From Glossina fuscipes (Eukaryota > Arthropoda > Insecta > Diptera > Glossinidae), in contig NW_023998427.1 in assembly GCF_014805625.2 (NCBI RefSeq), positions 1,555,518 through 1,619,517 of the forward strand: DNA of 64,000 nucleotides, in the 5' to 3' direction. The translations under genes were made by a program, and so were the position numbers. The notes beneath the pieces were generated by a model, which did not search any database, was not told the DNA's origin, and saw nothing but the letters and a program-made list of their open reading frames with translations. This document shows positions 13,079 to 25,200 of this stretch, in pieces (positions within the stretch are counted from its first letter, which is position 1; every line of letters starts with the position of its first letter).

Positions 13079-14319
13079 TTAGGTTGGGTAAAAAGAAATC
13101 CATTACTTTTTCGGTAGATCGCTGCACTGATAGATTTCTCTTTAAGTATCGATCAAACAATTTCCTGTACATTTCGCAGTAAAAAAAATTCTTTTGCTGT
13201 TTTTTGTTTGGTGCATTCAGTTGTGAGTTACAGCGTGTTAAAAATGGAAGTGAACAAAGAGAAAATTCGGTACATTTTACAGTTTTTCTTTGACAGCAAT
13301 GCAAGCCAGGCGGCTAAAATTGTGAATGGTGTTTATGGTTCCGATACTATAACAGCCAATTATGTGCAATTTTGGTTTCGTAGATTCCGTTCAGGAATTT
13401 TTGATGTTAAAGATGCACCTCGCACAGATAGGCCGGTCGTCGAAAATGTCGATAAAATCGGAGAAATGATCGAAGTTGACCGGCATGTTAGCAGTCGTAA
13501 CATCGCCCAGGAGCTAAAAATCGACCATAAAACAGTTTTAAACCATTTACACAAAGCTGGATTCAAAAAGAAGCTCGATGTTTGAGTGCCACACCAATTA
13601 ACAGAAAAAAACATGATGGATCGAATTTCCATCTGCGAAGCCTTGGCCAAACGCAATGAGATAGACCCATTTCTTAAACGGATGTTGACTGGAGATGAGA
13701 AATGGATCACATACGATAACCCTGTGCGAAAACGATCGTGGTCAAAGAGCGGTGAAGCACCTCAAACGGCCAGGAAGGTTTTGCTATGGATTTGGTGGGA
13801 CTGGAAGGGGTTTATTTGTTATGAGTTGCTTTCATATGGCCAAACGCTAAATTCTGATCTCTACTGTCAACAACTGGACCGTTTGAAGATAGCGATTGAC
13901 CAGAAACGGCCAGAATTGGCCAACAGGAGAGATGTCGTGTTCCCCCAGGACAACGCTAGGCCACACACATCTACAGTGACTCGCCAGAAACTTCGGGAGC
14001 TTGGTTGCGAAGTTTTAATGCATCCGCCATACAGTCCGGACTTGGCACCAAGCGATTATCATCTTTTTCTTGCATTGCAAAATTTCTTTAATGATAAAAA
14101 ATTGGAATCTAGGGAGGATTGTGAAAATCGACTACTAGAGTTTTTTGCAAATAGAGACCAGGACTTCTATGAGAGAGGCATTTTGAAGTTACCTTTAAAA
14201 TGGCAACAAATCATACAACAAAACGGTGCATAGTTGACCCAAATCGGACAATCCGAAGCATGTTAAATAAAGTCCGGAAGTTAATATAAAAATAATGGAT
14301 TTCTTTTTCCCCAAACTAA
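13079..14319 (+). mobile_element. mariner element, nearly complete, inactivated
   Basis: The element is 1,241 bp. Its ends are near-perfect 27-bp inverted repeats: the left begins TTAGGTTGGGTAAAAAGAAA, and the right, read inward, begins TTAGTTTGGGGAAAAAGAAA with the same following bases. TA dinucleotides flank both ends (13077-13078 and 14320-14321), the expected mariner target duplication. The inside is a single decayed transposase frame. Close agreement of the ends and few lesions imply a fairly recent insertion compared with the other mariner pieces here. Confidence 0.95.
13244..14266 (+). pseudogene. mariner DD34D transposase with two in-frame stops
   Basis: The start is taken at MEVNKEKIRYILQFFFD. 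An N-terminal paired HTH DNA-binding region (NYVQFWFRRFRSGIFDV; SRNIAQELKIDHKTVLNHL) is followed by the catalytic core: D in TGDEKWITYDN, D in PQDNARPHT and D in YSPDLAPSDYHLF. The last two Asp are 34 residues apart, as in mariner. A TGA at 13583-13585 replaces the Trp of the conserved WVPH linker, and a TAG at 14231-14233 cuts the end, after which the frame runs to TAA at 14264-14266. Compared with relatives as I remember them, about seven residues are missing between GEAPQ and TARKVLL. It encodes no full-length enzyme. Confidence 0.93.
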
Positions 14320-14321
14320 TA

Positions 14322-16559
14322 TATTAAAGAACTAGCGACGCATATAGACGGCGTATAATACTTAGAAATACATACTGAATGGCAATATCAGTGGTGGCAG
14401 TCGCAACTGTGTAAGTTTATAGCATAATGGCCAGATATTGTTATTGTCACACCTTCTGTAAGTTGTTATGGCTTTGGTTGATAAGTGACACGCACACACA
14501 TACACACACACACACGCTCATTCGTAACATAATGNNNNNNNNNNTTGCGTGACATGAACGACCTGAAGAGAGTAAACAATACTTGAACAAATAAACAAAG
14601 AAATAAATAAACAAATAAAAAAACAAACAAACAAACAAACAGACAGACAGACAAGTCTCAAGTATTTCTGATAGGTATTTGTTCTCAAATTTTTTCTTAA
14701 TAACAATAAATATGGTTACGCGTACGACGGGTACGTGCAGAGCAATGAAAATGAATGCATTGACAGTATCGCGATCGGTATAAACTTGTAAATAAATAAG
14801 ATTTATAAATTTGTTTATATTGTTATGTGAAACGCATTTTTTTCTCTGCCTATAATATACCTTAAGGTAGATTCGCACAACAACTGGATTGTGAAACGTA
14901 GCGTAGCACTTTATTTAGAAAATGAACAGAGAAAATTGTTAACGAAATTAGAGAGGAACTTGTCTTGTGCGACAATTGCCGGTTTATTAGTATAACACAT
15001 ACAACGCATTTATAAACTCTTTTTTGGATTTACCTTTTTATGCGTGACTGGGGAAAGTTTTCTCAAAATCTCTATTGAACAAAGCGTTTCTCTTCTACAA
15101 TTCTTGCCGGTTTGTATAAATCTTTTCTTTTTTTTTTTTCTTTTTTGCCCTAAAGATGTCCCTATTGTTTTGGAACACCCTCCCGTTTTCGAACACAAAC
15201 AAGTGATTTTTGTAACAAAATGCATTAATACACGATGATCTCTTAATTACGTTACATCATAAATATAATGCAAAAAAATTAAAAATCAATTTTTGTATTG
15301 GAATTGGTAATGAGCAGTAGTCATAACAAGAACAGTGTTATTTGCGCGTAACTTGTTAGTTACTTACTCAATAAGTCAATCATTCGCTGTCTGTCCGTCT
15401 ATCTGTTTCATTTACTGTTTCTTCATTTAGTTTTATTTATTATTTATTTATTTATTTGCGTCTTTTTGCCTGTTTGCCAGTTTGTTTGTTTGTTCTATTC
15501 TAACGCAGTTACTGTTGTAATACAATATAAAACTTGTGTGTCAACATTTGGATGTTTTTGTGTTTAGTATTTTAAGCCCAGTCCAGATGCTATCAATAAA
15601 GATATTTATGGCTTTCAGCAGGAAATTCAATAAAATAAACGTTTTAAGTGTTAATGTTAATGTTGCCTCCGCTGTCTTGCTTTTGTTGTTGATGTTATTA
15701 TTATTATTATTGACGTTGGTGCTGCTGGCATTGTTATTGTTGTTGTTATCATTATTATGCCTTTTTTTACGTTTATCGTATAAACGATCGTTTAATCAAA
15801 GTATTGTCACCTATTAGTTGAAAAGAAGTGACATATGAATGACATCGTCATGCCATCCATTGATATTTTATGTTTGCCCTGGTGGGTGGAGAGAAAAGAG
15901 AGGAATTGCTTCACAACAAGAAAATCGTTGAGTTTTTCTCAGTATTCCCTTCTTTTTTTTTTGTTTTGTTTTGTTTTTTTTTTGATTCAAAAATGTCATG
16001 TGAATGCCATCAGCTAATTGATTGGGTGTCTTTTAATGTCACTGATTGTAACAGCATCACGTGTTTGCGCTGCTTTGAAAAGCTTAAACAACACATCAAG
16101 ATCCTTATTTAAAATGAAAAGTTCTTGCAGTTTTGCTGTACAATCTGTCCCATGGTAATCATAGTGTGCGTGAGTATGAAGTGAAAAAGTTGCGTTCAGC
16201 CGGCAAACGTTATTGAGCGAAATTTGCTCCCTCGGTTAGCAAAGTTGAAACTATCTTTTGCAGTTACGATGAATGTACAAACTGAAGCGACCTTTTATAC
16301 CCTTTAACAATTATAAATAATAACTCATTTTTGCTTAAAGGCGTGTAGGCGTGTTTTTTGAAAAATTTGAATGCTTTTAAATTCTTTTGCGGGCGATATC
16401 TTCATTTTTGTGAACGGAAAAATTTTCACTACAGATACTACACACAACGGACATGCTTAGGTGCATTCCGAATTTGAAACTGGCCAAAAATTTACATTCT
16501 TAGTGGGGTTCTTGAAGCTTGAAGCTTCTGTCCGTTATGAAGTTTTTAAGAAAGAAATG
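14322..16559. other. no gene; simple repeats
   Basis: Contains CA, CAAA and CAGA repeats around the N gap, TTG/TTA triplet runs (15665-15755) and T tracts (15950-15985). Frames rich in Leu or Phe come from these. Confidence 0.5.
14535..14544. other. assembly gap (10 N)
   Basis: Ten N lie beside a CA-rich repeat (14490-14517) and CAAA/CAGA repeats (14620-14653), a usual reason for a gap. Frames crossing it are not meaningful. Confidence 0.95.
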
Positions 16560-17045
16560 AAAGTATGATACCCTATAAAATTAGGTAAGCGCGGCCGATT
16601 TTTTATACAGGTATTACAGCGTCACCCATAGAAGTTTTTGCCCATTTATCTGTTGCATTTTATGAGTAATGAGCAAAAAATTAACGTTTTACTCTTTTTG
16701 AAAATTAAACGTGTTCTCAGTCCAAATGGCGCTGTGGGCGTATCCTTTGAAAAAGATGGCTGATTTTTAACACCAACCTGCGTGCACAAATTTCCAACGT
16801 TTCTGCCAAATTTGAAGTCGATAGCTTCGTTTTTGCGGCCAACAGAGTGCTCACAACAGACATTACGCAGACAGACGGACAGACGATAGATAGGCAGAGG
16901 AACATCTTTAAATTAATTTAGAATTTGATGCCGAGCAAGAATATATATGTTTTGTGAGGTCTCTGAGGCTTCCTCTTGGGTGTTGCAAAATAAATATATA
17001 TAATGAATTTTGACAAAATGAATATACCCGTACTCCGCTTCGCTT
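16560..17045 (-). repeat. family B repeat, reverse copy
   Basis: The reverse order of the same modules is clear: 'aagcgcggccgattttttat' (16587-16606), 'gcccatttatctgttgcatt' (16639-16658), 'gctgatttttaacaccaacc' (16760-16779), 'gaatttgatgccgagcaaga' (16921-16940) and 'tctgaggcttcctcttgggt' (16962-16981). It appears full length. Confidence 0.7.
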
Positions 17046-17056
17046 AATTAATAATA

Positions 17057-17445
17057 CAGTAAAAGTCCCTTATTCGCGGTTTCACTATTCGCGGATGAGA
17101 AAAATTCAACCAATATTCCCATATTTGCGGCTATAAATTTCTTTATTCGCGACTTTTGAGAATGTAAGCAAACAGAACGAAAGTATTGCGAAAATCCCAA
17201 ATCTAGTTCATTTCAGCTAAGTAATTTCCCCAAATAACAAATTGCCTAAAGGGGGAAAAAGTAAATGCACATTTGCATTCCATTAAATTGATTTTTTTAT
17301 ATATTTGATTTTTTTTTTATTTTGTCACCCAAGAACCTATCTGCTATAGACCCATAAAAATTACCATTCCGTATTCACGATTTCTGAAACATCGTAGTAG
17401 TTTGTATATAGCAAACTTAATTTCATTATGTTAAAGGTTTTACTA
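17057..17445. repeat. possible pogo/Tigger-like short element
   Basis: It begins TA-CAGTAAAAGTCCCTTATTCG and contains 'cgcggtttcactattcgcgg' style repeats, as seen at Tigger/pogo ends. The far edge (17432-17446) reads inward as a poor match to the start. No transposase remains and the TA duplication at the far side is not evident. Confidence 0.3.
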
Positions 17446-17739
17446 TTTTCCATATTTGTTTCCATCATAACAAAACACGAGTTCGGCTTTGTGGCCATGA
17501 GAACCTCTATCTATTGTCTAAGAAATACATCTATGTAATCCAAACTCCATACTAATTTCAAATTCCAAATAAGGAGCAATTTTCATCATAAAATAATAAA
17601 AAAATAAACATTTTTTGCATATAAAGCCTTAGTTTTTATTAGAACCCTTGCCTGAGTTGGTATGCAAAAAATAGACCTCCGTGGTCAAAATTCGGTAACG
17701 TTAATTATTGTTATGAATGAATTTTCATCAAGAAGTATT

Positions 17740-17895
17740 ATTTTTATTATTATTTTTAACATCGCCAGAGAAATAAATTCTAAGACTAAACTCTTAAAGC
17801 ACTAGCTTTATCAAAAACTCTACCGCACTTGAGATCCGAACCCACGACCATTGAGTTGCTAGTCGAGATTCCTTGTCTTCGGCCACTTAGGCGGA
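17740..17895 (-). mobile_element. tRNA-derived SINE, copy 1
   Basis: Read on the minus strand, the head has an A-box-like TGGCCGAAGAC and a B box GGTTCGGATCT. A body of about 70 bp and a tail of ATA/AAT triplets follow. A 16-bp duplication with one mismatch (ttcatcaagaagtatt at 17724-17739, ttcatcaataagtatt at 17896-17911) brackets it exactly, which fixes both ends and shows LINE-type retrotransposition. Confidence 0.88.
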
Positions 17896-18089
17896 TTCAT
17901 CAATAAGTATTTTTACGCCTTTTTACTAAATAAAGATTCAATTTCCCTAGGAACGGTTATATGACAAGGCGTGCAACTAATTCTGCTATCCGATTCAAAG
18001 TTTTCTTACTAATTTAGAGTGCCGGACAACAACAAGACTAAACGATTTTTGTCGCGAACTTCTGACAATTGCAGTATCTCTTCTTATAC

Positions 18090-18345
18090 TGATCTTTCAA
18101 AGTACGGTGTCACATGGGAAATGATCGAAAAAGTAGTCCGATCAGAGCAGTTTTTTTATGGTGTTCGTCCTCCGGTGAAATCGCGTCGGTGCATCAAATT
18201 TCATTAAAATACGTAAAAGATTACGCGCTATAGGCTGAACAGAAATACGTGGACAGATATCAGACAAACAGAATCGCCTTCTGAATCGATGAATATAATA
18301 AAAGATGGAACTATCTTAAGTCCGACTGGGTGTTACATACGTGTT
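18090..18345 (-). repeat. family A repeat, partial reverse copy
   Basis: Modules present are 'catcaaatttcattaaaata' (18192-18211), 'gacagatatcagacaaacag' (18252-18271) and 'tcttaagtccgactgggtgt' (18313-18332). Confidence 0.55.
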
Positions 18346-18559
18346 TTTCTTGCCCGGATGATGATATGATGGAATAGTGGTTTTTTTCCACGGTTGCATA
18401 GCACGTATTAACGCAACATAGGGAAAACATTCAATTTCGCGATTTCAGCAGCTTGACTGATATGATAAAATTTTGGTCGTTGAGAACGTGTCACCGCCCA
18501 GCAAACCACCCATTAATCACTAAATTTTCACAGCTTCATTTGGTATTTTATGCTAATCC

Positions 18560-19260
18560 TAATAGGTGCTTGCATTTATTTTGATCAGCGACATATATTT
18601 ATTGGTGAAAATGTAATACGGTTTTGGTTCCAACGGTTTAAAAGTGATTACTTCGATTTCAATGAACCAGGCTTCGATTTCAAGAACACGGCTTGGAGGA
18701 CCAATAATGTTGGAAAATATGAATTGCAAGACTTTTTGGACGAAACTCAACACTCAAACAACCTTCGAATAGCTTAGCAGTTGATGAATCAACTATTTTT
18801 AGACGGCTACATGCGATGAGAAAGCCCCAAAGAAGGGAAAATGGCTGCACACACAGAAAGTTCCATATCGAACGGCTTCAACATCGCTGTCTTATTGCCT
18901 ACAAGGCAAGGGCACAGTAGCACATTGTGACTGGCAATGAAAAGTGGATCTACTACGATAATCCCAAGCGTAAAAGGTTATGCGTTACTCGGAGAGAGCC
19001 ATCCAAATCGATAGCTGAAGGAAACTGTTACGGCAGATGTCTACCGTCGTCAATTGCAAAAAAGATCAGCAATAGCGGTTAATAGACGCAAAGTCATGCT
19101 TTTGCATGATAACGTTCGACCGCACGTTGCAAGACTTGTCAAGGATATATTATTCTGCCGCACCCGGCGTCCTCCTCACCATACATATCGTCTTCTGATT
19201 ACCAGCTATTCAGATTCTTGCAGTATGGCGTGCTTAGCTGGCACGGAAAATTGAAAAAAA
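18560..19260 (+). pseudogene. decayed mariner transposase fragment
   Basis: Pieces of a mariner transposase occur in order but in shifting frames: VIRFWFQRFKSDYFDF (18618-18665), GNEKWIYYDNPKRKR (18934-18978), RRKVMLLHDNVRPHVARLV (19087-19140) and SDYQLFRFLQYGVLSWHG (19196-19248). The catalytic Asp in GDEKW is Asn here. Frameshifts and stops are frequent, and no inverted repeats were recognised. It is a different and older mariner than the one at 13079. Confidence 0.8.
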
Positions 19261-20499
19261 TTGAGAAAAATGATCAAAATTCATGCAAACACCTAATAAA
19301 AATGGATTATCTCCTTACGAATGATTCTGTGCTCAAAATGTTCATTTTCATTGCTGCGATTTTCTCTCAGTGCATTAAATTGATTTTACACGCAACGCTT
19401 ACGCTACTTTATTCCTTGAGTCAATGTGACATTTAAACGCACCCTCACGCTTTGCTCTTTGCACGTCTTTATCTTACGGTGCACACCACGATTTGTTTGC
19501 TTAGACTATTGCGCTGTTAGAAAATCATGTGATTTGTTTATTTATTAAATTAAGTTCAAATCGCTGGATTACGAGGGCAGTCGTTTTTTTTTATCTAATA
19601 TATAACATCGTTATAAAAGAGCTTTTTTCATTACAACAATCACATATAGTTTGAAAATATAGTTTCTACAATTAATATAGTTCGGTTAACTCTATCTTAG
19701 CACTTAAAGGCGATATTGAGGTCGGCTTAGGTTTACCGTTCTCGTTAGCGAGAATTTGCATGCTGTGCCGATGATTGTCGGTAACGAAGGTTAGCTAATT
19801 GAGTTAATGGTATTTGATAGCCCTTTTTTTTATACACACACCGATAATGCCACAAATATTCCCTTGTAAGTACAATGAACGACAAGTCCAACTCGATACG
19901 AAAGCGATCGAGTATGATCAACCCAAAATGCGATAGTATCATATTAGAAGAACAAACGACCTTGATTTCCCGACCTTGATTTCTAAGTATTTATGTTAGT
20001 CACATGTATGCTTAAGAATTCTAATATCCCATCATCACGATGGCTAGTCGGCTTTGCAAGCTTGTGCATTGGCTATGGATTTTGGCAAGTATAGTCTTAT
20101 AGGACTTTGGGAGGCATCTGTCGAACTATGTGACCTAGCTATGTAAACCAACTATGCACGGTGGCCCGTTTACTTAGAGAGCTTGATCGCACATAGTTCA
20201 ATAAGTTCGATTAAAGGCAATATTTGTTGAAAATTGGTATAAATTTTCGTACGGAAGTGCTCCTTAGCTAATTTCAGATATTGGCCGTCACGAAGTCTTC
20301 AAGTGAACGAAACCGTGCAATACGGTTGAGAATTTTATGTAATTGAACATTACGATAGGTAAATAGTAATTAACATGGAGTTATCCTGTTTGACTCGTGA
20401 ACAATTCTATATTTAGTTTAAGAATTCTCTTAGGAATAAATATGCATAACCGCAAAGTCGACCTTTTCTTTTCTCTTTAAATTTCGAATAGTAGTGTAA
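19261..20499. other. no gene seen
   Basis: Between the decayed mariner and the sog 3' region; no motif or repeat recognised. Confidence 0.45.
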
Positions 20500-21230
20500 G
20501 CTAAATATTTATTAGGCTTGTGCAGTAAAGAAATATATAGAAAAACAAAACAACAAAAAAAAAAAAAAAAAAGAAAGAAAGAAGATAAGAACAGTATCAA
20601 ATAAAAATTTTCGCATTTGTTTAAAACAAATTTTTCTTTTCTTTGCTCTCGCTGTTAATGATTTTAGTTCTCTTTTGATTATTGTTTTTATATTTAGGAA
20701 AAAATTTAAAAACAAATTAAAACATGTATAAAAAATTGTACAATTACTAGCCTAGAAAACAAAAATGAAAAAAAAAAAAAAAAAAAAATAGGAAAAGAAA
20801 ACGAAAAATAAAACAAATAAGGAATAAAGAACATAAATATAAATCTAAATTAAAATAAAATAAAAGTATAAGCGATAAAAATATGATACAAATTGAAAAT
20901 AAACATAATTTATAATAAAATCAAATTTAATACAATATCTTTTTCTCGTGTCTTGGGTAAATATTAAGTAATTAAATAAAAACAAAAGCATTTCTTTTTT
21001 TTTTTTTTTCACTGCTGCAAAAAAAGAAAATATTTGAAAAATATTTCATTAATTTAATAATAATTTGTCAATAAATATGTTTGTTGTTGTTTGTTGGGTG
21101 TTTGTTTTTGTTTTGTTTTGTTTTGTTTTTTTTTTTTTTTTGTTGTTGCTTACGTTGTTACATTTTTAATGGGCATGCATCGAATGGAGGAGAATAACAC
21201 GTACAAATACATATATATATATATGCAAGT

Positions 21231-21262
<32 letters not shown>

Positions 21263-22037
21263 ATATATACATATATCTGTATTTATGTGCATGTGTGAAT
21301 GATTTTATTTGAATTAGTATCAAAACTAGAGCAAATGAAAACGATATTTTTCCTTTGCTATATTTTAAATCTCAAAAAATTTTCTTCATCGTTATTTTTA
21401 TTATTTCCCTTTTTTCGTTTTTTTCGTTTTTTGTCATTTAACTTAAACGCTAAAGTTGCCATTCAGTCAATCAGTCGAAACATTTGGGATGTGTTGTTTC
21501 CACTTGTGTTAACGTATCGCTTTATTTAATTCAATACTTCTTTTTTACTTTTTTTCTTTTCTATGCTCTTCTCTTCTTTTCTCTTCGCTTCTCTTCTCTT
21601 CTCTTCCCTGTTCTTTCCCTAAATCCGAAAGGATTCTAAGCTCCAGTTTCATTAATTTCTTAAGATCCCGCCCTTGTGTGTGCGAAACATTAAAAAAAAA
21701 AAAAAAGAAAAGTAAACAGCAAAGATCTCTAACCGTTAATTAACGATGTCCTTGAATAATGATTCCATATGTTTGTTGCAAACTTTACATAAAAATATTT
21801 AATACAATTTTTTGTTTGTTTTTTATCATTTTTCTTTATAAAGCTTTTTTTTTTTTTGTTTTTCTTTTTCTTTTAAAGACTTTTTGCTACCTTTTCTAAC
21901 GTGGTACCGTATGTTGTGTTTCGTTTAAGGATAGAGAAATTATTGTTTTGTTGTAATGTTTTGTTGTTTGTTTGTTAGTGTTTTACTACAGATGTTTGCT
22001 CAGCCTCAGGTTTCGCTTATTTTCTGGCAAAGGGAAT
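20500..22037 (-). other. probable sog 3' UTR and low-complexity DNA
   Basis: Directly downstream of the sog stop, this stretch has no coding signal. It is built of long T-rich tracts on the plus strand (21100-21900) and A-rich tracts (20530-21060), with a CTTCT-type stretch near 21575-21607 and an (AT)n run at 21231-21257. Minus-strand AATAAA hexamers occur at 21526-21521, 21402-21397 and 20514-20509. The first would give a 3' UTR of about 0.5 kb. Which one is used cannot be told from sequence alone. Confidence 0.4.
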
Positions 22038-22268
22038 TCAGCTGCTGAGGCCGGACGTTGTTTGATGCAATTTATATTGTTGATCATGCTGCTGATGTAG
22101 ACGACGATTATGGCGACGTGTGCGTTTACATTGCATTGTGCAACATTCATCGATTATGGGCTCGTTGGCGGTTGAAGGCTTCTCAAATAGTTTCTTTTTC
22201 GATGATACTCGGGTTTGTTGGCAAACGGCTCGTGTACACCTTTTACGATCGCAACTCACTTTTGAATC
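22038..22268 (-). CDS. sog: sog terminal exon: end of VWC4, basic C-terminus, stop
   Basis: The acceptor is tttctag. In phase 0 the exon continues CRCK with [18 protein letters not shown], completes VWC4 ([11 protein letters not shown]) and runs into a Arg/His/Gln-rich tail ending GLSS before TGA at 22040-22038. A Met-initiated frame here starts inside the exon and is not a real start. Across the 70-bp intron the last donor and this acceptor give an uninterrupted VWC4, which confirms the join. Confidence 0.95.
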   Translation of the reverse strand, partial: DSKVSCDRKRCTRAVCQQTRVSSKKKLFEKPSTANEPIIDECCTMQCKRTRRHNRRLHQQHDQQYKLHQTTSGLSS

Positions 22269-25200
22269 CTAGAAATTCGAAAAACATTGTTAAAATAAAA
22301 TTTACTATATATCATACTAAATATGATACTATTCTTACCTTGCATCGACATGTTATGCATTTTTGTTCACCATGCGATGCTAATATCGGATGCCATTCTT
22401 GGCCATTTTCGTATACTTTATTAACCGCTTTGCAGCCACCTTGACTTAAAATGTCTTCATTGCTTCTCATTGTTGATTTAGATAAGCCCTGATCTTGTAA
22501 CACATTTGGATTGGCTGGGCTCGTTTTAACAGTACTGCGACTACTTAGCTTGCCTTCAGGGCACTTCTTGCAACAGGCCTTCTTTTCCGGCCGGTACGCG
22601 TCTCTTTCTTTGCAATTCAAAGGCGGACAGAGCATGCGTGGACACCTAACCTGTAAAGTCACAGCGTCGCATGTACAAGTCGTGCAAGTATCGAAACCAT
22701 TAGGCGGCAGAAACGGATGCCAAGTTGCCCCAGCTAAGAAGAATTCATCGCCTAAATAGCAGCCTTTTTTGTTGTTATTCTGTTCATTCGGAATGTTTAC
22801 CTCAGCTGCTCCTAAATTTTGTGGTACACAGCTCGGGCAGCATTCGCCTTCACGTTGCACCATTTCTTCAGATATTTTGCATTGTACAATAGGACATTTG
22901 ATCGACTCGCATGAGGCATGACCCCGTCGACAGGCACACATTTGGCAAGAATTTTCAGTGCTACGCCATTGTTCAGATTCATCGTGAAAACGTCCTGAGT
23001 GATAACATTTTGTTACCGCCGAAGCTAATGAATCTTCATTGTGATCACCCAGTACATTTTGTACGTTGTTATCGGTATGCAGTGGACGGCAATGATCTGG
23101 GACTCTAGTAGATTTCAGTTTACCTCGTAACAAAAGTTTCTTGTTATGTTTAGCGTAGATTTCTAAGTAGCAAACACTGGTTTCCAATTTCACCAACTCA
23201 TTCGCATCCATACCTAAAACAAATCCTTCCATGCTGGAGCCTGAAAACTCTTCCAAAAAGCTACGCGTTATTGGCGCTCCAATGGCTTCGATGGGTTTCT
23301 CTTCCAAGTAAATCTCTAAATCTGGATTTTGCATTTGGAAACCACTTAATGTTATCTCGTAGTGGAGATTACACTCGTTGTCAACGGATAACCATGCCAT
23401 ACCCATAGCATGTGTAGGAACAGCTAGGGAATTTTCAGATCGCTTCAACAAAATAGGTTCAGCTGAGTCACGAGCATCAGCTACTGGCTTAGGTAATAGA
23501 CGTCCCCTTATCAGGCTCGGTTCATGCTGCAAGCCGATATTAACGCCAAGCTCTCCGGCATACAATAACTCAACAACTCTCGGTCCCAATTTATCAATGG
23601 TGCCAATCGCTTGATTGAAATTGAAGCTAGCCGTCATATCTTCCAGTACAGTTTTACGTTTCCCTAGATCCTCAATTAGGCTAATGTCGGGATGATCCTT
23701 GGCATTAACTTGATCGGTTTCGATATTATATACTAAGGAGCCATCGGTATTCAGGAATACCCAAGCTAAACCAATACTTTTTGTATGCGCTTCCACGTTA
23801 TGTGGTGACAAAAGAGTTTGAAAAATTTCACAAGTAGTTCGGGTAACAACGTGACCTTGTATTTTCAAATACGGATATTTTTTTGATTCGACCGTCAACA
23901 ATAGTTTGCCGCGAGACATTAATCGCAAATTTTGTATGGTGATGGGGGAAGAAATCTCTAAAATGTTAACTTCGGATGACGGTTTACGTATTTTTTGAAC
24001 TTCATCTAATATAATCTCTTTACGATCTGGCAGCTCAATGCGTATATTAACTGCGGCGTCTGCGTTCTCATCATGACCGAAAACGCCATTAAAAACTAAA
24101 GTTAAGTGCACTGAAGAAGCCGCTCCACTGGTGGTTGAAATAATTGCAGTACCACCGGAACCAAACATTTGATCAGATCTGACATTCGTTGCCGGCTCCA
24201 GCAGCGAACTAAACAATTCCGATTGCAATGCGGTATATTTGGCAATTCTTCCAGCCAATTCGGTTTGATATTTACTTTCACTCCAGATAAGAACCACATG
24301 TAAGCGTTCTTCTCTTAAAAGACGCTTATAATCGCGAGGCACTCGGCGCCATACACCGCACGTTTTACCAGTAATATTCTGGTACAATGACTGGGGCCCA
24401 GTAGGTAATTGTAATTGATGTTCCTCCAGTATGGTACCGTTTTCGTCAACAAATTGTAGAGTTCTAGGACGCACCATCTTGGAAGATGTATAAAATGAAT
24501 AATACAGATTTTTTTTATGAAATAAAAACCGTCCTGTAGCAACCATGCTGGGAGCGTTATGTGTCGAATACACGGAACGCATATCTTCGCCCTTTAGAAA
24601 GAAAGAAGTGCGGCCGGTGAGAAGTGCAGCGAAATCTAAGATAATATAATTTAAGGAGTCAAATAAAAAATTTTTCTCGAAAGAAGAAGAAAAGGAATAA
24701 GAAAAATAGTATGAGAGGTACATACGTTTCATATTGCGCTCTTCGTCTTCGATAAAACTGGCCGGGACATCTAAGGCGAATTCGGTATCTAAAATGAAAT
24801 ATGAAAAATGAAAGAAAATTAGTTGTGTTTGTTAATAGTTGCTAGTTTACTAATTGTTGTTGTTGTACAAAAATTAGATAACAACATCAATTATATATAT
24901 ATATATGTTTGAAACTTTTAAAGGTTTTCGCTTGAACTTATGAAAAATACCTGAAAGTGTGAGGTAAAAATTATGGAAAATTCATCAATTAAAATAAATG
25001 AAAATGCAAAAAAAAAGAGAAAAAAAATACCATGAAAAACTCCCTTAAGGTTTATATAGAAATCCCTGCTGTCTGGTAAGTTGATAAACAATCATTTGTC
25101 GCCTGACATTTTGCACTATAATGAACTGCAGAAATTCCTCCTAAGTAAGCTAAAAGAAACAACTGCCAAATGGGGATAAGACGGCAGCTAAACACCACCA

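Noticed and set aside
14447..14878. Minus-strand frames rich in Cys, Leu and Val around the N gap
   Set aside because: They are translations of CA, CAAA and CAGA simple repeats and cross the gap.
15536..15817. Leu-rich frame resembling a membrane segment
   Set aside because: Produced by TTG/TTA triplet repeats; no start context, homology or splice support.
22312..24732. Single-exon 806-codon protein beginning [10 protein letters not shown]
   Set aside because: The first 32 residues read through a 90-bp intron and the last residues read into the next intron; the real exon is 22339-24635.
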